Assembly: GCA_019243205.1 (NCBI GenBank)
Contig: JAFAUR010000714.1
Location: 1-41,904, forward strand
DNA length: 41,904 nucleotides
Direction of reading: 5' to 3'
DNA from: Acidobacteriaceae bacterium
GTDB taxonomy: Bacteria > Acidobacteriota > Terriglobia > Bryobacterales > Bryobacteraceae
The notes under the pieces are model-generated. The model saw only the letters and a program-made list of their open reading frames with translations, was not told the DNA's origin and did no database searches. The position numbers and the translations under genes are program-made. Of this stretch, positions 8,173 to 15,720 are shown one piece after another. Every line of letters starts with the position of its first letter. Within the stretch, counting starts at the first letter, position 1.

Positions 8173-9662
8173 GAAACCACCTCTGCGGAGAGCTGCTGAG
8201 CATCCACTTTGGGCTTAAGCGGCGGGAACATCTTATTAGCCTTGTCCTTCAGCCAAAGCTCCAGCGGTGCGTCATAGAAGCTGTGGTCGAGCCGCCAGCG
8301 TGCCGGCAAGCTGATTGTTCGGTGCACCAGCCGAGCAACGGGATGCTTCTTCTGTACTCCGATAGGCACGCGGTTGAACGCAACGCGAAGATACTCTCGC
8401 ATTCGTTGTACGCGCCTGTGCTCCTGTCCTTTGAGCCACGGAAGAACAGTGTATCGGGGAAAAAAATCGGCCCAGCCTTCGAAGCTGTTAGGTACCTGAA
8501 TACCGAGCTCGAAGGCTTTTTTCATTACCGGCGAGCCTGGATACGGCGTAAAGATATTCGTCCAGAACTCGGCCTGTGGATAGCGGCGGCAGATATTCAT
8601 GATGAGGTCGATTGATTCGCGGCGCTCTACTTCGGTTTCACCCGGAAAGCCAAAGATGATGTTGAACGATGGACGAATTCCAGCTTGTGTCAGGCGGTCA
8701 GCCGCGAGATAGATGGTTTCCAGTTTCTGAAAGTCCTTATTCATGAGATGCAGGATTTTCTTTGAGCCGGAGTCCGCGCCCTGGGCGATCTGAGAGAGTC
8801 CAGCGCGGCGTAGAAGCTTGAGTTCCTCCACGGTCATTCGAGTGACCAGGTTCGTAGAGGCCTGGATACTCCAATCGAAGTGAACGCCCTTCCGAACGAT
8901 ACCTTCGGCAATGTTTACGGCGCGATCGCGATCTACTAGGAAATTGTCATCCACGACCCAAAGTAATTGCAGGTGGTAACGCGATACGAGGTCAGTTACT
9001 TCTTCGACGACCTGGTCTGCTTCTAAGGCATTCCACTTGCGCCCGTATAGCCCATCATTCGTGCAGTATGCGCAATTATAAGGACAGGCCAGGCTGGAGG
9101 TGTACATCGCCCAGCGGCGTCCGCATACCTGCTCGTAAGCGTCAAAGTCAGCGAGGTGATACGCTTTGGGCGGCAGTTCGCGGATCGGCTTCAGCGCACG
9201 CGGAACATTAAATGCGAGCTTGCCGGCTTCTTTATAGGCGACACCGGGAATACCTTTGAACGATGCGCCCGATTGGATCCGCTGCACCATTTCGAGCAGC
9301 GCTTCCTCCCCTTGGCCAACTACTATGGCATCCACATAAGGGAAGGCAAGAGTTTGGTCGGGCAACAGAGAGGGATGCCAACCCCCGAGGATGACTGGCT
9401 TATCCGGGTAAGCTGCCTTTGCGGCTTTTGCAATTTGCGCAGTTTCGCGGATCATGGGACCAGTAACTAGCGAAATTGCCAGACAAATAGAATCCTCCAA
9501 CTCCTTAATGACTTGTCTTTGAAAATTCGGCGTAATGGTGGAGTCGATGATGCGAACCGTGTAACCAGCGCGTTCGAGAGGCGTGGCTAAAGCTAGAATG
9601 GCCAAAGGCGCGGTTGCCTCCTGGCTGGAAAAAGCCGGAAAGAAAAAGAGCACCTTCTTCAT
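8166..9662 (-). CDS. B12-binding-type radical SAM protein (first paralogue, first gene of unit)
   Basis: A 498-residue radical SAM protein. The N-terminal cobalamin-binding-like domain carries APLAILALA, SLVTGPMIR and GGWHPSLL; the barrel has Cys193, Cys197 and Cys200 in CPYNCAYC; the tail ends with a PLELW motif. I use the ATG at 9662 (MKKVLFFFP) as the start; an in-frame GTG at 9695 is possible but has no better ribosome site. It is the first gene of the eight-gene minus-strand unit. A direct-repeat site of the type shared by the exopolysaccharide promoters lies about 77 bases upstream (9739-9757), the most concrete hint that this unit is controlled together with the polysaccharide genes. 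Function unknown beyond the family. Confidence 0.87.
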   Translation of the reverse strand: MKKVLFFFPAFSSQEATAPLAILALATPLERAGYTVRIIDSTITPNFQRQVIKELEDSICLAISLVTGPMIRETAQIAKAAKAAYPDKPVILGGWHPSLLPDQTLAFPYVDAIVVGQGEEALLEMVQRIQSGASFKGIPGVAYKEAGKLAFNVPRALKPIRELPPKAYHLADFDAYEQVCGRRWAMYTSSLACPYNCAYCTNDGLYGRKWNALEADQVVEEVTDLVSRYHLQLLWVVDDNFLVDRDRAVNIAEGIVRKGVHFDWSIQASTNLVTRMTVEELKLLRRAGLSQIAQGADSGSKKILHLMNKDFQKLETIYLAADRLTQAGIRPSFNIIFGFPGETEVERRESIDLIMNICRRYPQAEFWTNIFTPYPGSPVMKKAFELGIQVPNSFEGWADFFPRYTVLPWLKGQEHRRVQRMREYLRVAFNRVPIGVQKKHPVARLVHRTISLPARWRLDHSFYDAPLELWLKDKANKMFPPLKPKVDAQQLSAEVVSC

Positions 9663-9738
9663 GAGCGTACCCGGCAGGCCGGACTTTGGAAACACAGGCC
9701 CAGTATGAAAGGGATCTCACAAGACTGTGTTGGAGAGC

Positions 9739-9757
9739 TGTAAAGAAAAGGTAAACG
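9739..9757 (-). promoter_or_regulatory. direct-repeat box A (TTTAC, 11-base period)
   Basis: Read on the minus strand the site is TTTACC then TTTACA, with the two TTTAC cores exactly 11 bases apart. It lies between the cytochrome-barrel gene and the first radical SAM gene, about 77 bases before the latter, and the T-rich strand points towards that gene. It is one of seven related sites. The one-turn spacing of direct repeats is typical for OmpR/PhoB-family regulators. Confidence 0.55.
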
Positions 9758-9783
9758 ACGATGACGTTGAATGATAGGTGTGA

Positions 9784-11199
9784 TCATCTGATTTGCCGCG
9801 TCAAGTCGAAGCCGAGAAAAATGTTTTCAATCGTACCCGCATGCGGATCATTCAGGAAGGAAGAATTCGGAGCTGCTCGCTGTGACACGGTCGTGCCGGG
9901 GCCTGTGGTTAGACCAAAGGTGAACGCGTGTCGCCAGATTTTTTTCTGGATCCCAAAGGAGAAAACCGGCCGCTGGATGTCGAGTTCCCGAGCATTCGCG
10001 AGTGTGGGAATTACTTCGGCGAGCAGAGCGACCGTTGGTCTGATGTCGAAAGCCAGACCGGTGCCCAAGGAGAAAGCTGTGAAACCCGGCTCCGCGGAGA
10101 TAGAGCTCGAGTAAAAATTGATGGGCTGTATCACGCGGCGGTCGTTGAAACTGACCGTTGGCACTATGTAGAACTGCGCGCGAGAAGTGAGGCTACGCGA
10201 AAGAATGCCTTCGATGTTCTCCGTAAAATTCCTGCTGAAGTTGTTTTGTCCTTCAATGGATACTCGGACCATCAGATTCAGCGGACTTCCTTCGCCTTCC
10301 TCTATCAAGTTGTAGCCGGCCATGAACTGGATGGGACGATTGATGGCTGACGGGGATCGGTAGACGCCTACGGAAAGCTTGTCAGTAACCCCGTATCGCA
10401 CGCCTAGTGACGAGATGGCGAAGTTGTCCAGGCCAAGTAGCGTTGCCCCGGCGTTCGGGCTGGTGAACGCCGGTTGGAACGGAAACCGATGAGAGAAATT
10501 GACATATACACCATGGCGATCGGTAGGTCGCCCGGTTGGTAGCGAGAAGAGGACATCGTCGCCAGGCTCGTAAATCTTGGGTTTGTTCGCTGCCACCTGG
10601 CCAGGGCGCTTTACTGTCGAACCCCCAGCCACATTGCTTGGCGGCAACTCGGAGGGAGCGGCCGGTAATGAGCGGACATAATGCACTAACTCTGAAATCT
10701 GTTGCGAACTGAGTTTTCCTGACCAGGCAGGCATTACGCCCTTGCCTTTACGGATTACTGCTTCCATGTCGCTGGCACTTACGCCTGCCTGGAACGCCGG
10801 GTCGGTGAAATCAGGAGTTCCGATCGACTTTTTCCCTTTACCATCCGGACCATGGCACGTAGCACAGTTCTTCGCAAACAACGAGCCTGCCTCTCCCGTT
10901 GGCGAACTCTGAACAGGAAGTTCTCGTACCGTGCCTCCAGCCAGGTCAACTAAATACCGCTTCCCATTTTTTGTTAGAACCATCGAAGTCGGTGATTCGT
11001 CGGTAATAGAGACGTCGCGGGACCCCTGTGTATCACCGGCGGGCGAAGCGTGAGGAGCAGTTGCGGAAGGTGCGCTTGTTGAATGGACCTGAACAGGAAT
11101 GCTTGCCGTATCCGGAGCTTGTGAATGAGCTGCTGATGCCAGCCAGCTCATTATGCTTAACACAACCACGAAATGTACTAAGTGGGCGCGACTTATCAA
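9784..11199 (-). CDS. secreted cytochrome c fused to an outer-membrane beta-barrel-like domain
   Basis: A 471-residue two-part protein. A signal peptide (about 1-27, ending ASAAHSQ) is followed by a variable linker and a small conserved block. Then comes a class I cytochrome c domain with CATCH at 112-116 and a likely distal Met156 in KGVMPAW. From about 215 to the end the chain alternates polar and hydrophobic residues with many aromatic ends and closes in an F/L-x-R-type strand, which looks like a DUF5777-type outer-membrane barrel. The start codon appears to be TTG at 11199. It diverges from the sugar transferase, with a repeat box pointing towards each gene. It may hold an electron carrier at the outer membrane, possibly serving the Rieske/cytochrome b complex further along. 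The barrel call rests on pattern, not on a search. Confidence 0.7.
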   Translation of the reverse strand: MISRAHLVHFVVVLSIMSWLASAAHSQAPDTASIPVQVHSTSAPSATAPHASPAGDTQGSRDVSITDESPTSMVLTKNGKRYLVDLAGGTVRELPVQSSPTGEAGSLFAKNCATCHGPDGKGKKSIGTPDFTDPAFQAGVSASDMEAVIRKGKGVMPAWSGKLSSQQISELVHYVRSLPAAPSELPPSNVAGGSTVKRPGQVAANKPKIYEPGDDVLFSLPTGRPTDRHGVYVNFSHRFPFQPAFTSPNAGATLLGLDNFAISSLGVRYGVTDKLSVGVYRSPSAINRPIQFMAGYNLIEEGEGSPLNLMVRVSIEGQNNFSRNFTENIEGILSRSLTSRAQFYIVPTVSFNDRRVIQPINFYSSSISAEPGFTAFSLGTGLAFDIRPTVALLAEVIPTLANARELDIQRPVFSFGIQKKIWRHAFTFGLTTGPGTTVSQRAAPNSSFLNDPHAGTIENIFLGFDLTRQIR

Positions 11200-11263
11200 G
11201 GTGGCTTTGAATATCCTTCGTGATCGAGTCTAGAGCGGGGAGGTGAGGGATGTAGTGAGCGCT

Positions 11264-11283
11264 TTGTAAAAGTATGGTAAACG
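11264..11283 (-). promoter_or_regulatory. direct-repeat box B (TTTAC, 11-base period)
   Basis: On the minus strand this reads TTTACC then TTTACA with cores 11 bases apart. It lies 64 bases upstream of the cytochrome-barrel gene and points towards it. Box C, 20 bases away, points the opposite way towards the sugar transferase. The pair therefore looks like two separate operators for two divergent promoters. Confidence 0.6.
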
Positions 11284-11302
11284 CCAGATTCTCTTGCACG
11301 GA

Positions 11303-11320
11303 ATCACAACACTTTTACAA
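11303..11320 (+). promoter_or_regulatory. direct-repeat box C (TTTAC, 11-base period)
   Basis: On the plus strand the second half is a strong match (ACTTTTACAA, core 11314-11318). The first half, 11 bases upstream, is weaker (ATCAC, 11303-11307). It points towards the plus-strand sugar transferase. The rest of the 11200-11446 interval shows no clear sigma-70 hexamers and no convincing small gene. Confidence 0.5.
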
Positions 11321-11446
11321 CCCTCAAACACTCGTGATTAGTTGTTGCCCTATGTTCAGGATGTGCACTCAGGAGAAGCCGGCACGGCTGTTTATGAGCC
11401 TACGTTTGTGGCATCGGAAGGCACCATCTGGCAGTTATGGAATCTC

Positions 11447-12034
11447 ATGGAGCGGATAGTGGCAGGAGCCGTACTCACTTTGATGGGTCCGGCGCTGCTA
11501 ATCTCGGCGATTGCGATTATCGTGATGTCACGCCGGTCACCGTTCGTGGCGCATCAGCGAGTTGGACAGCGCGGTCGCCTGATATGGGTCCTGAAGCTCC
11601 GCACCATGTGGGACGGGCATTCGCAAGGACGGTTTAAGCTCGTTCATCGCCTTTCTCAATCCGAGGCGCCGCTTTTGCCTCCGGCGCAAAAAAATGCCCG
11701 GGTGACCAGCAGATTCGCCGCCTTTTGTCGCCGATTCTCCGTCGACGAGCTCCCACAACTTTGGCAGGTCATTCAAGGTGAAATGTCACTGATCGGCCCT
11801 CGTCCGCTCACGAGGCAAGAATTGACCGCCTACTACGGTGGTGCTGCTGCCAGTGTCATGTCATCAAGACCAGGAATCAGTGGATTATGGCAGGTGAGTG
11901 GACGCAGTCGGTTGACCTACCCGCAACGGCGGCGTCTGGACGTGTTTCTGGTCCGCAAGCGCTCCTTCCCCCTATATTTCAAAATTCTGTGGCTTACCAT
12001 TCCACGCGTTTTGAGCGGTAAAGACGCATGGTAG
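11447..12034 (+). CDS. priming sugar transferase (monotopic phosphoglycosyl transferase)
   Basis: A bacterial sugar transferase (PF02397), 195 residues from the ATG at 11447. It begins exopolysaccharide repeat-unit assembly by moving a sugar phosphate from a nucleotide sugar to undecaprenyl phosphate at the inner membrane. One N-terminal hydrophobic segment (about 5-27) is followed by the HQRVG motif, LKLRTM, and the catalytic Asp100-Glu101 pair in SVDELPQLW with IGPRP after it. The frame stays open upstream to a TTG at 11342. The family usually begins just before the hydrophobic segment, and box C would be too close to 11342, so I prefer 11447. It is the first gene of the plus-strand glycosyltransferase unit. 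Confidence 0.85.
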   Translation: MERIVAGAVLTLMGPALLISAIAIIVMSRRSPFVAHQRVGQRGRLIWVLKLRTMWDGHSQGRFKLVHRLSQSEAPLLPPAQKNARVTSRFAAFCRRFSVDELPQLWQVIQGEMSLIGPRPLTRQELTAYYGGAAASVMSSRPGISGLWQVSGRSRLTYPQRRRLDVFLVRKRSFPLYFKILWLTIPRVLSGKDAW

Positions 12035-12077
12035 GAACCACGCCGGACGTCAACAGAATTTGTGACCGCAGGTTGTG

Positions 12078-13211
12078 ATGCGGTGTGCCATCGTTCATTA
12101 TTGGCTGCTCGGGATGCGGGGCGGCGAGAGGGTGGTTGAGGAGCTTTGTCGGATTCTGCCCCACCCGGATATTTACACGCTCTTCTATGATCCCGACCGG
12201 GTGTCACCTTTTCTTTCCTCTCACTCCATAACGGCATCGTTTCTTAACCCGTTTCGGCGATATTACCGTTCGTGTTTACCGTTCGCGCCGCTCGCGCTCG
12301 AATCTTTCGATCTGCGCGGCTACGACTTGGTCGTCAGCAGTGAGTCCGGTCCGGCGAAGGGCATCTTAACTCCCTCCCACACCCGCCACGTTTGTTACTG
12401 CCACACTCCTATGCGGTATCTGTGGGATCTCTATCCGGCATACGTACGCGAATGGACTCATTCGCGGGTGAAACGAACGTTCATGGCTCCACTGTGTAAC
12501 TACTTACGTCTATGGGATGCCAGTTCTGCCGCCCGTGTTGATCGGTTCCTCGCGAACAGTCGGAACGTGCGAAACCGCATCTGGAAAACATACCGACGAC
12601 GGTCGAAGGTCATCCATCCTCCCGTTGCTGTGGAGACATTCTACTCTGCGACGTCGGACGATTATTACCTGATAGTTTCAGAACTCGTCGCATACAAACG
12701 GATCGATGATGCCGTGCGATGTTTTACGAGTACAGGGAGGCGGTTGAAGATCGTTGGAGGCGGGCCGGAGTATAAACGTTTGAAGAAAATATCGGGACCG
12801 ACGATCGAATTCTGCGGGCGAGTTCGGGATTCGGAACTGCGGGCTCTATATGCGCGGGCTCGGGCCGTGCTGCTGCCAGGTGAAGAAGACTTCGGAATCG
12901 TTCCGGTTGAAGCGTTAGCTAGTGGAAAGGCAGTTATCGCCCTGGCAAGAGGAGGCGTGCTGGAGACAGTACCCAGTTGCGAGCCGCAGGCCGGATTCTT
13001 CTACTCGGACGTCGGTGAACGGTTTCTGGAGGGTGCGGTCAGGCAGTTTGAAAAAAATGAGCACCTGCTGAAACCCACAGCAATTCAGGAGTGTGCAAAC
13101 AGCTTTTCTTGCGAAGTGTTCCGGCGAAAGATGTCGACGTTCTTATTTGGCCGGCAAGGAAACGTAGAAGCCGATTCCGCATGGGAGGTTGCCGGTTGCA
13201 AAACACATTAG
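12078..13211 (+). CDS. GT4-family glycosyltransferase
   Basis: A 377-residue GT-B fold glycosyltransferase. The N-terminal domain has the GGERVVEE motif (about 15-22) and CHTPMRYLWDLY (about 109-119), typical of mannosyl- or rhamnosyl-transferase-like GT4 enzymes. The C-terminal domain has the nucleotide-sugar-binding pattern PGEEDFGIVPVEA with the two glutamates about nine residues apart (about 269 and 278). It should add one sugar of the exopolysaccharide repeat unit on the cytoplasmic face; donor and linkage cannot be read. The ATG at 12078 follows a GTG at 12075 in the same frame. It lies 43 bases after the priming enzyme and overlaps the next glycosyltransferase by 16 bases. Confidence 0.88.
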   Translation: MRCAIVHYWLLGMRGGERVVEELCRILPHPDIYTLFYDPDRVSPFLSSHSITASFLNPFRRYYRSCLPFAPLALESFDLRGYDLVVSSESGPAKGILTPSHTRHVCYCHTPMRYLWDLYPAYVREWTHSRVKRTFMAPLCNYLRLWDASSAARVDRFLANSRNVRNRIWKTYRRRSKVIHPPVAVETFYSATSDDYYLIVSELVAYKRIDDAVRCFTSTGRRLKIVGGGPEYKRLKKISGPTIEFCGRVRDSELRALYARARAVLLPGEEDFGIVPVEALASGKAVIALARGGVLETVPSCEPQAGFFYSDVGERFLEGAVRQFEKNEHLLKPTAIQECANSFSCEVFRRKMSTFLFGRQGNVEADSAWEVAGCKTH

Positions 13212-14368
13212 AGGAGTCGTCGCGGACGGCTTGTAATCGGAAAATCCTGTGCGTAGATCAGTTTGTGAACATGGGAGGCGCACAGCGCAGCCTGCTGGAC
13301 CTGCTTCCTGCGTTCGCTGCACGTGGCTGGTATTCGTCGGTAGCGATTCCAGGCGAAGGGCCCTTTGCGGAAATCATTCGGCGATCGGGCTTCCGAACGC
13401 ACAGCTTCGCGGCTTCGGCGTATTCCAGTAAAAAGAAGCCCCTGTGGCAGCTGCTCAGATATGGATTCAAAATTCCAGGGCTCGTCGAGTTCCTCGCGGA
13501 CGTTGTCGAACGCGAAAACGTAAACCTTCTGTACATCAACGGTCCGCGGTTGGTTCCGCCGGCGGCCTGGGTGGCCTGGCGAAAAGGACTCCCTCTCGTC
13601 TTTCATCTTCACAATCGGCTACTACAGAACTCGGCCGTGGCGCTCACGGGGCAAGCTCTGGAACTCGCGAACGCCCATGTCATTGCGTGTTGCCGCTACG
13701 TGGTCGAACCACTCCGGGAATATATCGAGCAAAAGCGTTTGCACATTATCTATGATGGTGTGGCCAACATCGGAGTCGGTGGCCGGCGACGCCGGACCAT
13801 ACGAACGATTGGGGTCGTTGGGAGAATTGAAACCGAAAAAGGTCAGCTTGAATTTACGCGCGCTGCGAAGCTCGTGGCACAAGAGCTTCCTGACTGCCGG
13901 TTCCTCGTTGTTGGGGCGCCGATGTTCTCCGACCACAAATACTTTATGAAGGTAGTTGCGAATAGTAGGGAACTTCCCATTGAGTTCATCGATTGGCAGC
14001 ATGATATCGCCCAAATCTATTCAAAGCTTGATTTACTGGTCGTACCTTCGAGCAATGCTGAAGCGACAACTCGAGTCATTCCGGAAGCCTTCAGCGCGCG
14101 CCTTCCCGTGGTTGCGTTTGCGGCAGGCGGTATACCAGAGATTCTCGCCGATGAGGTAACAGGTTTCGCCGTGACTAATATGACACCGGGGGGCCTCGCC
14201 AAACGGATCGTGGCCGTTGCCAAAATGGAGCAGGAAAAACTGGATATGGTCATCGACCGAGCGCGAGAGGTCTGGAGGAGCAGATTTACATTGCGGAGTT
14301 ATAGTGACAGTGTCTGTCAAGTGCTTGCCGACGCAATGATCCCAAAGTTCGCAGCTGAGGCAAGCTGA
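13196..14368 (+). CDS. GT4-family glycosyltransferase
   Basis: A second GT-B glycosyltransferase, about 390 residues. The N-terminal acceptor domain contains QFVNMGGAQRSL, which is typical of GT4 enzymes, and LVFHLHNR. The C-terminal domain begins at GVVGRIETEKGQ and has the EAFSARLPVVA segment with AGGIPEIL. The frame extends up to 13091 inside the preceding gene. The best start is TTG at 13196, because GGGAGGTT lies five to six bases before it; an ATG at 13181 is the alternative. It is the last gene of the plus-strand unit. Its final 52 bases overlap, tail to tail, the end of the convergent Wzy-like gene, so the two units have no room for a terminator between them. Confidence 0.87.
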   Translation: MQNTLEESSRTACNRKILCVDQFVNMGGAQRSLLDLLPAFAARGWYSSVAIPGEGPFAEIIRRSGFRTHSFAASAYSSKKKPLWQLLRYGFKIPGLVEFLADVVERENVNLLYINGPRLVPPAAWVAWRKGLPLVFHLHNRLLQNSAVALTGQALELANAHVIACCRYVVEPLREYIEQKRLHIIYDGVANIGVGGRRRRTIRTIGVVGRIETEKGQLEFTRAAKLVAQELPDCRFLVVGAPMFSDHKYFMKVVANSRELPIEFIDWQHDIAQIYSKLDLLVVPSSNAEATTRVIPEAFSARLPVVAFAAGGIPEILADEVTGFAVTNMTPGGLAKRIVAVAKMEQEKLDMVIDRAREVWRSRFTLRSYSDSVCQVLADAMIPKFAAEAS

Positions 14369-15720
14369 GTTTCTCTTCGAGCCGTCACATAAACGGTTGC
14401 CAGGAGCGCTATATGGAGCCACACATAGGGGCGGAGAATGTTCTGATTGAACTGGAGCATCATGAAGAGAAATGCCAGCGATCTTAGTAGCCCCAGAATT
14501 ACGCCTCCATAGATCGGCGGGGCCGCTTTTGCTGCTGCGAGAGGTTTCCGAAATATCGTAACGAGGAAACAGAGAAATGGCACGAAGCCGATTACTCCGC
14601 TTGCAGCCAAGGCTTCCGCGAATACGTTCATTCCTTCGAAGTCTTTTGAATCTTTAAATGAGCGTATTCGGTCGCCTTCGAGTTCGGCGATCGCGCTAGC
14701 GACACCGCCCAGGCTCCTTCCCAAAAGTGGATGCTCAAGGAACACTGAGACGGTGTCCTCAAATGCCGTTTCACGCTGAAGTACGGAATGAGCAGCCGTG
14801 TCGGACAACCCAGTGCCGTTTAGCAAAACCAAAGCGACGGACGGGCGGTTAGCGATGAGACTGGCTGTGGCAGAGCCTAGTGCGACGGCAGTCAAAAACA
14901 ACAGAAGCGATGGAACCAATCGGCGCAGCCGGAAGCTGGATTGACGCCGTGCAAATGCATTTCGGAAAAACGCAAACCAGGGCCCGATCGCGTACAGAAT
15001 CATGTCCAGAAACAGGAACAGAATGCCGATGCGGCTGGAGGAAAGGACGACACTGGCCGCGCACAAAACACATATGGTAATCAAACTTCTGCGAGAGAGG
15101 AGTGAGGAGCGTTGTTTGCGAAGCGAGTTCGCAAAGACGAAGCCAATCATCAGGTAAGTTGCGTAGTAACTAGGCTCATAGCTAAACCCATTCACTCTCG
15201 CCACCTCTCCCGGAATCCACCATTGCTGCACGAGAATGCCGGGGAGACCGCCCAGAGGCAACAAGAACTGGAGGACGCCGAAGCTTGCCACCAGCGCGAA
15301 CGAGTACAGGTACCACCGCAGAATCGCTGCGATCGACCGAGCTTCTCCCCCAAATAGTTGGACGAAAGCGAAAATAACGAAAAGGTTCAATACGAGCCAG
15401 ATACAGTAACCCAAGCTTCGCGGCCAAAAGTCAGTTGCCGGGATAAATAAGACCTGGAATGCCAGCCAAATTGTGAGCGGCAGAAGGCCAAGTACTGGTA
15501 TGTATCTGACATAGCTGGCTTTCACGAATGCAAGCAACACCAGCAACGGCGCGAGCAACTGGCAAAGGCGAAAAGTGCCACTGATCTCCAATGCTAAGAA
15601 AACGTCGAACGAGCTCGTCAGCAACATAGCAACAGCGACCGACGTCGCAAGCCGACGCAAAGGCATACTAAGGTGCAAGTTCACAGCAAATGGCACTCGA
15701 GTGTCTGGGCGACGTGACAT
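14317..15720 (-). CDS. O-antigen ligase/polymerase-like membrane protein (Wzy-like)
   Basis: About 467 residues with some ten hydrophobic segments and a large periplasmic loop containing the Wzy_C-type pattern ED-x-x-x-x-FLEHPLLGRSLGG. It is probably the polymerase that joins lipid-linked repeat units of the exopolysaccharide in the periplasm; a ligase role cannot be excluded by sequence alone, but the complete Wzx/Wzy-type gene set favours polymerase. The start at ATG 15720 sits in a TGATG stop-start overlap with the flippase gene; the open frame reaches up to 15801. It is the last gene of the minus-strand unit and overlaps the convergent glycosyltransferase by 52 bases. Confidence 0.85.
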   Translation of the reverse strand: MSRRPDTRVPFAVNLHLSMPLRRLATSVAVAMLLTSSFDVFLALEISGTFRLCQLLAPLLVLLAFVKASYVRYIPVLGLLPLTIWLAFQVLFIPATDFWPRSLGYCIWLVLNLFVIFAFVQLFGGEARSIAAILRWYLYSFALVASFGVLQFLLPLGGLPGILVQQWWIPGEVARVNGFSYEPSYYATYLMIGFVFANSLRKQRSSLLSRRSLITICVLCAASVVLSSSRIGILFLFLDMILYAIGPWFAFFRNAFARRQSSFRLRRLVPSLLLFLTAVALGSATASLIANRPSVALVLLNGTGLSDTAAHSVLQRETAFEDTVSVFLEHPLLGRSLGGVASAIAELEGDRIRSFKDSKDFEGMNVFAEALAASGVIGFVPFLCFLVTIFRKPLAAAKAAPPIYGGVILGLLRSLAFLFMMLQFNQNILRPYVWLHIALLATVYVTARRETQLASAANFGIIASAST

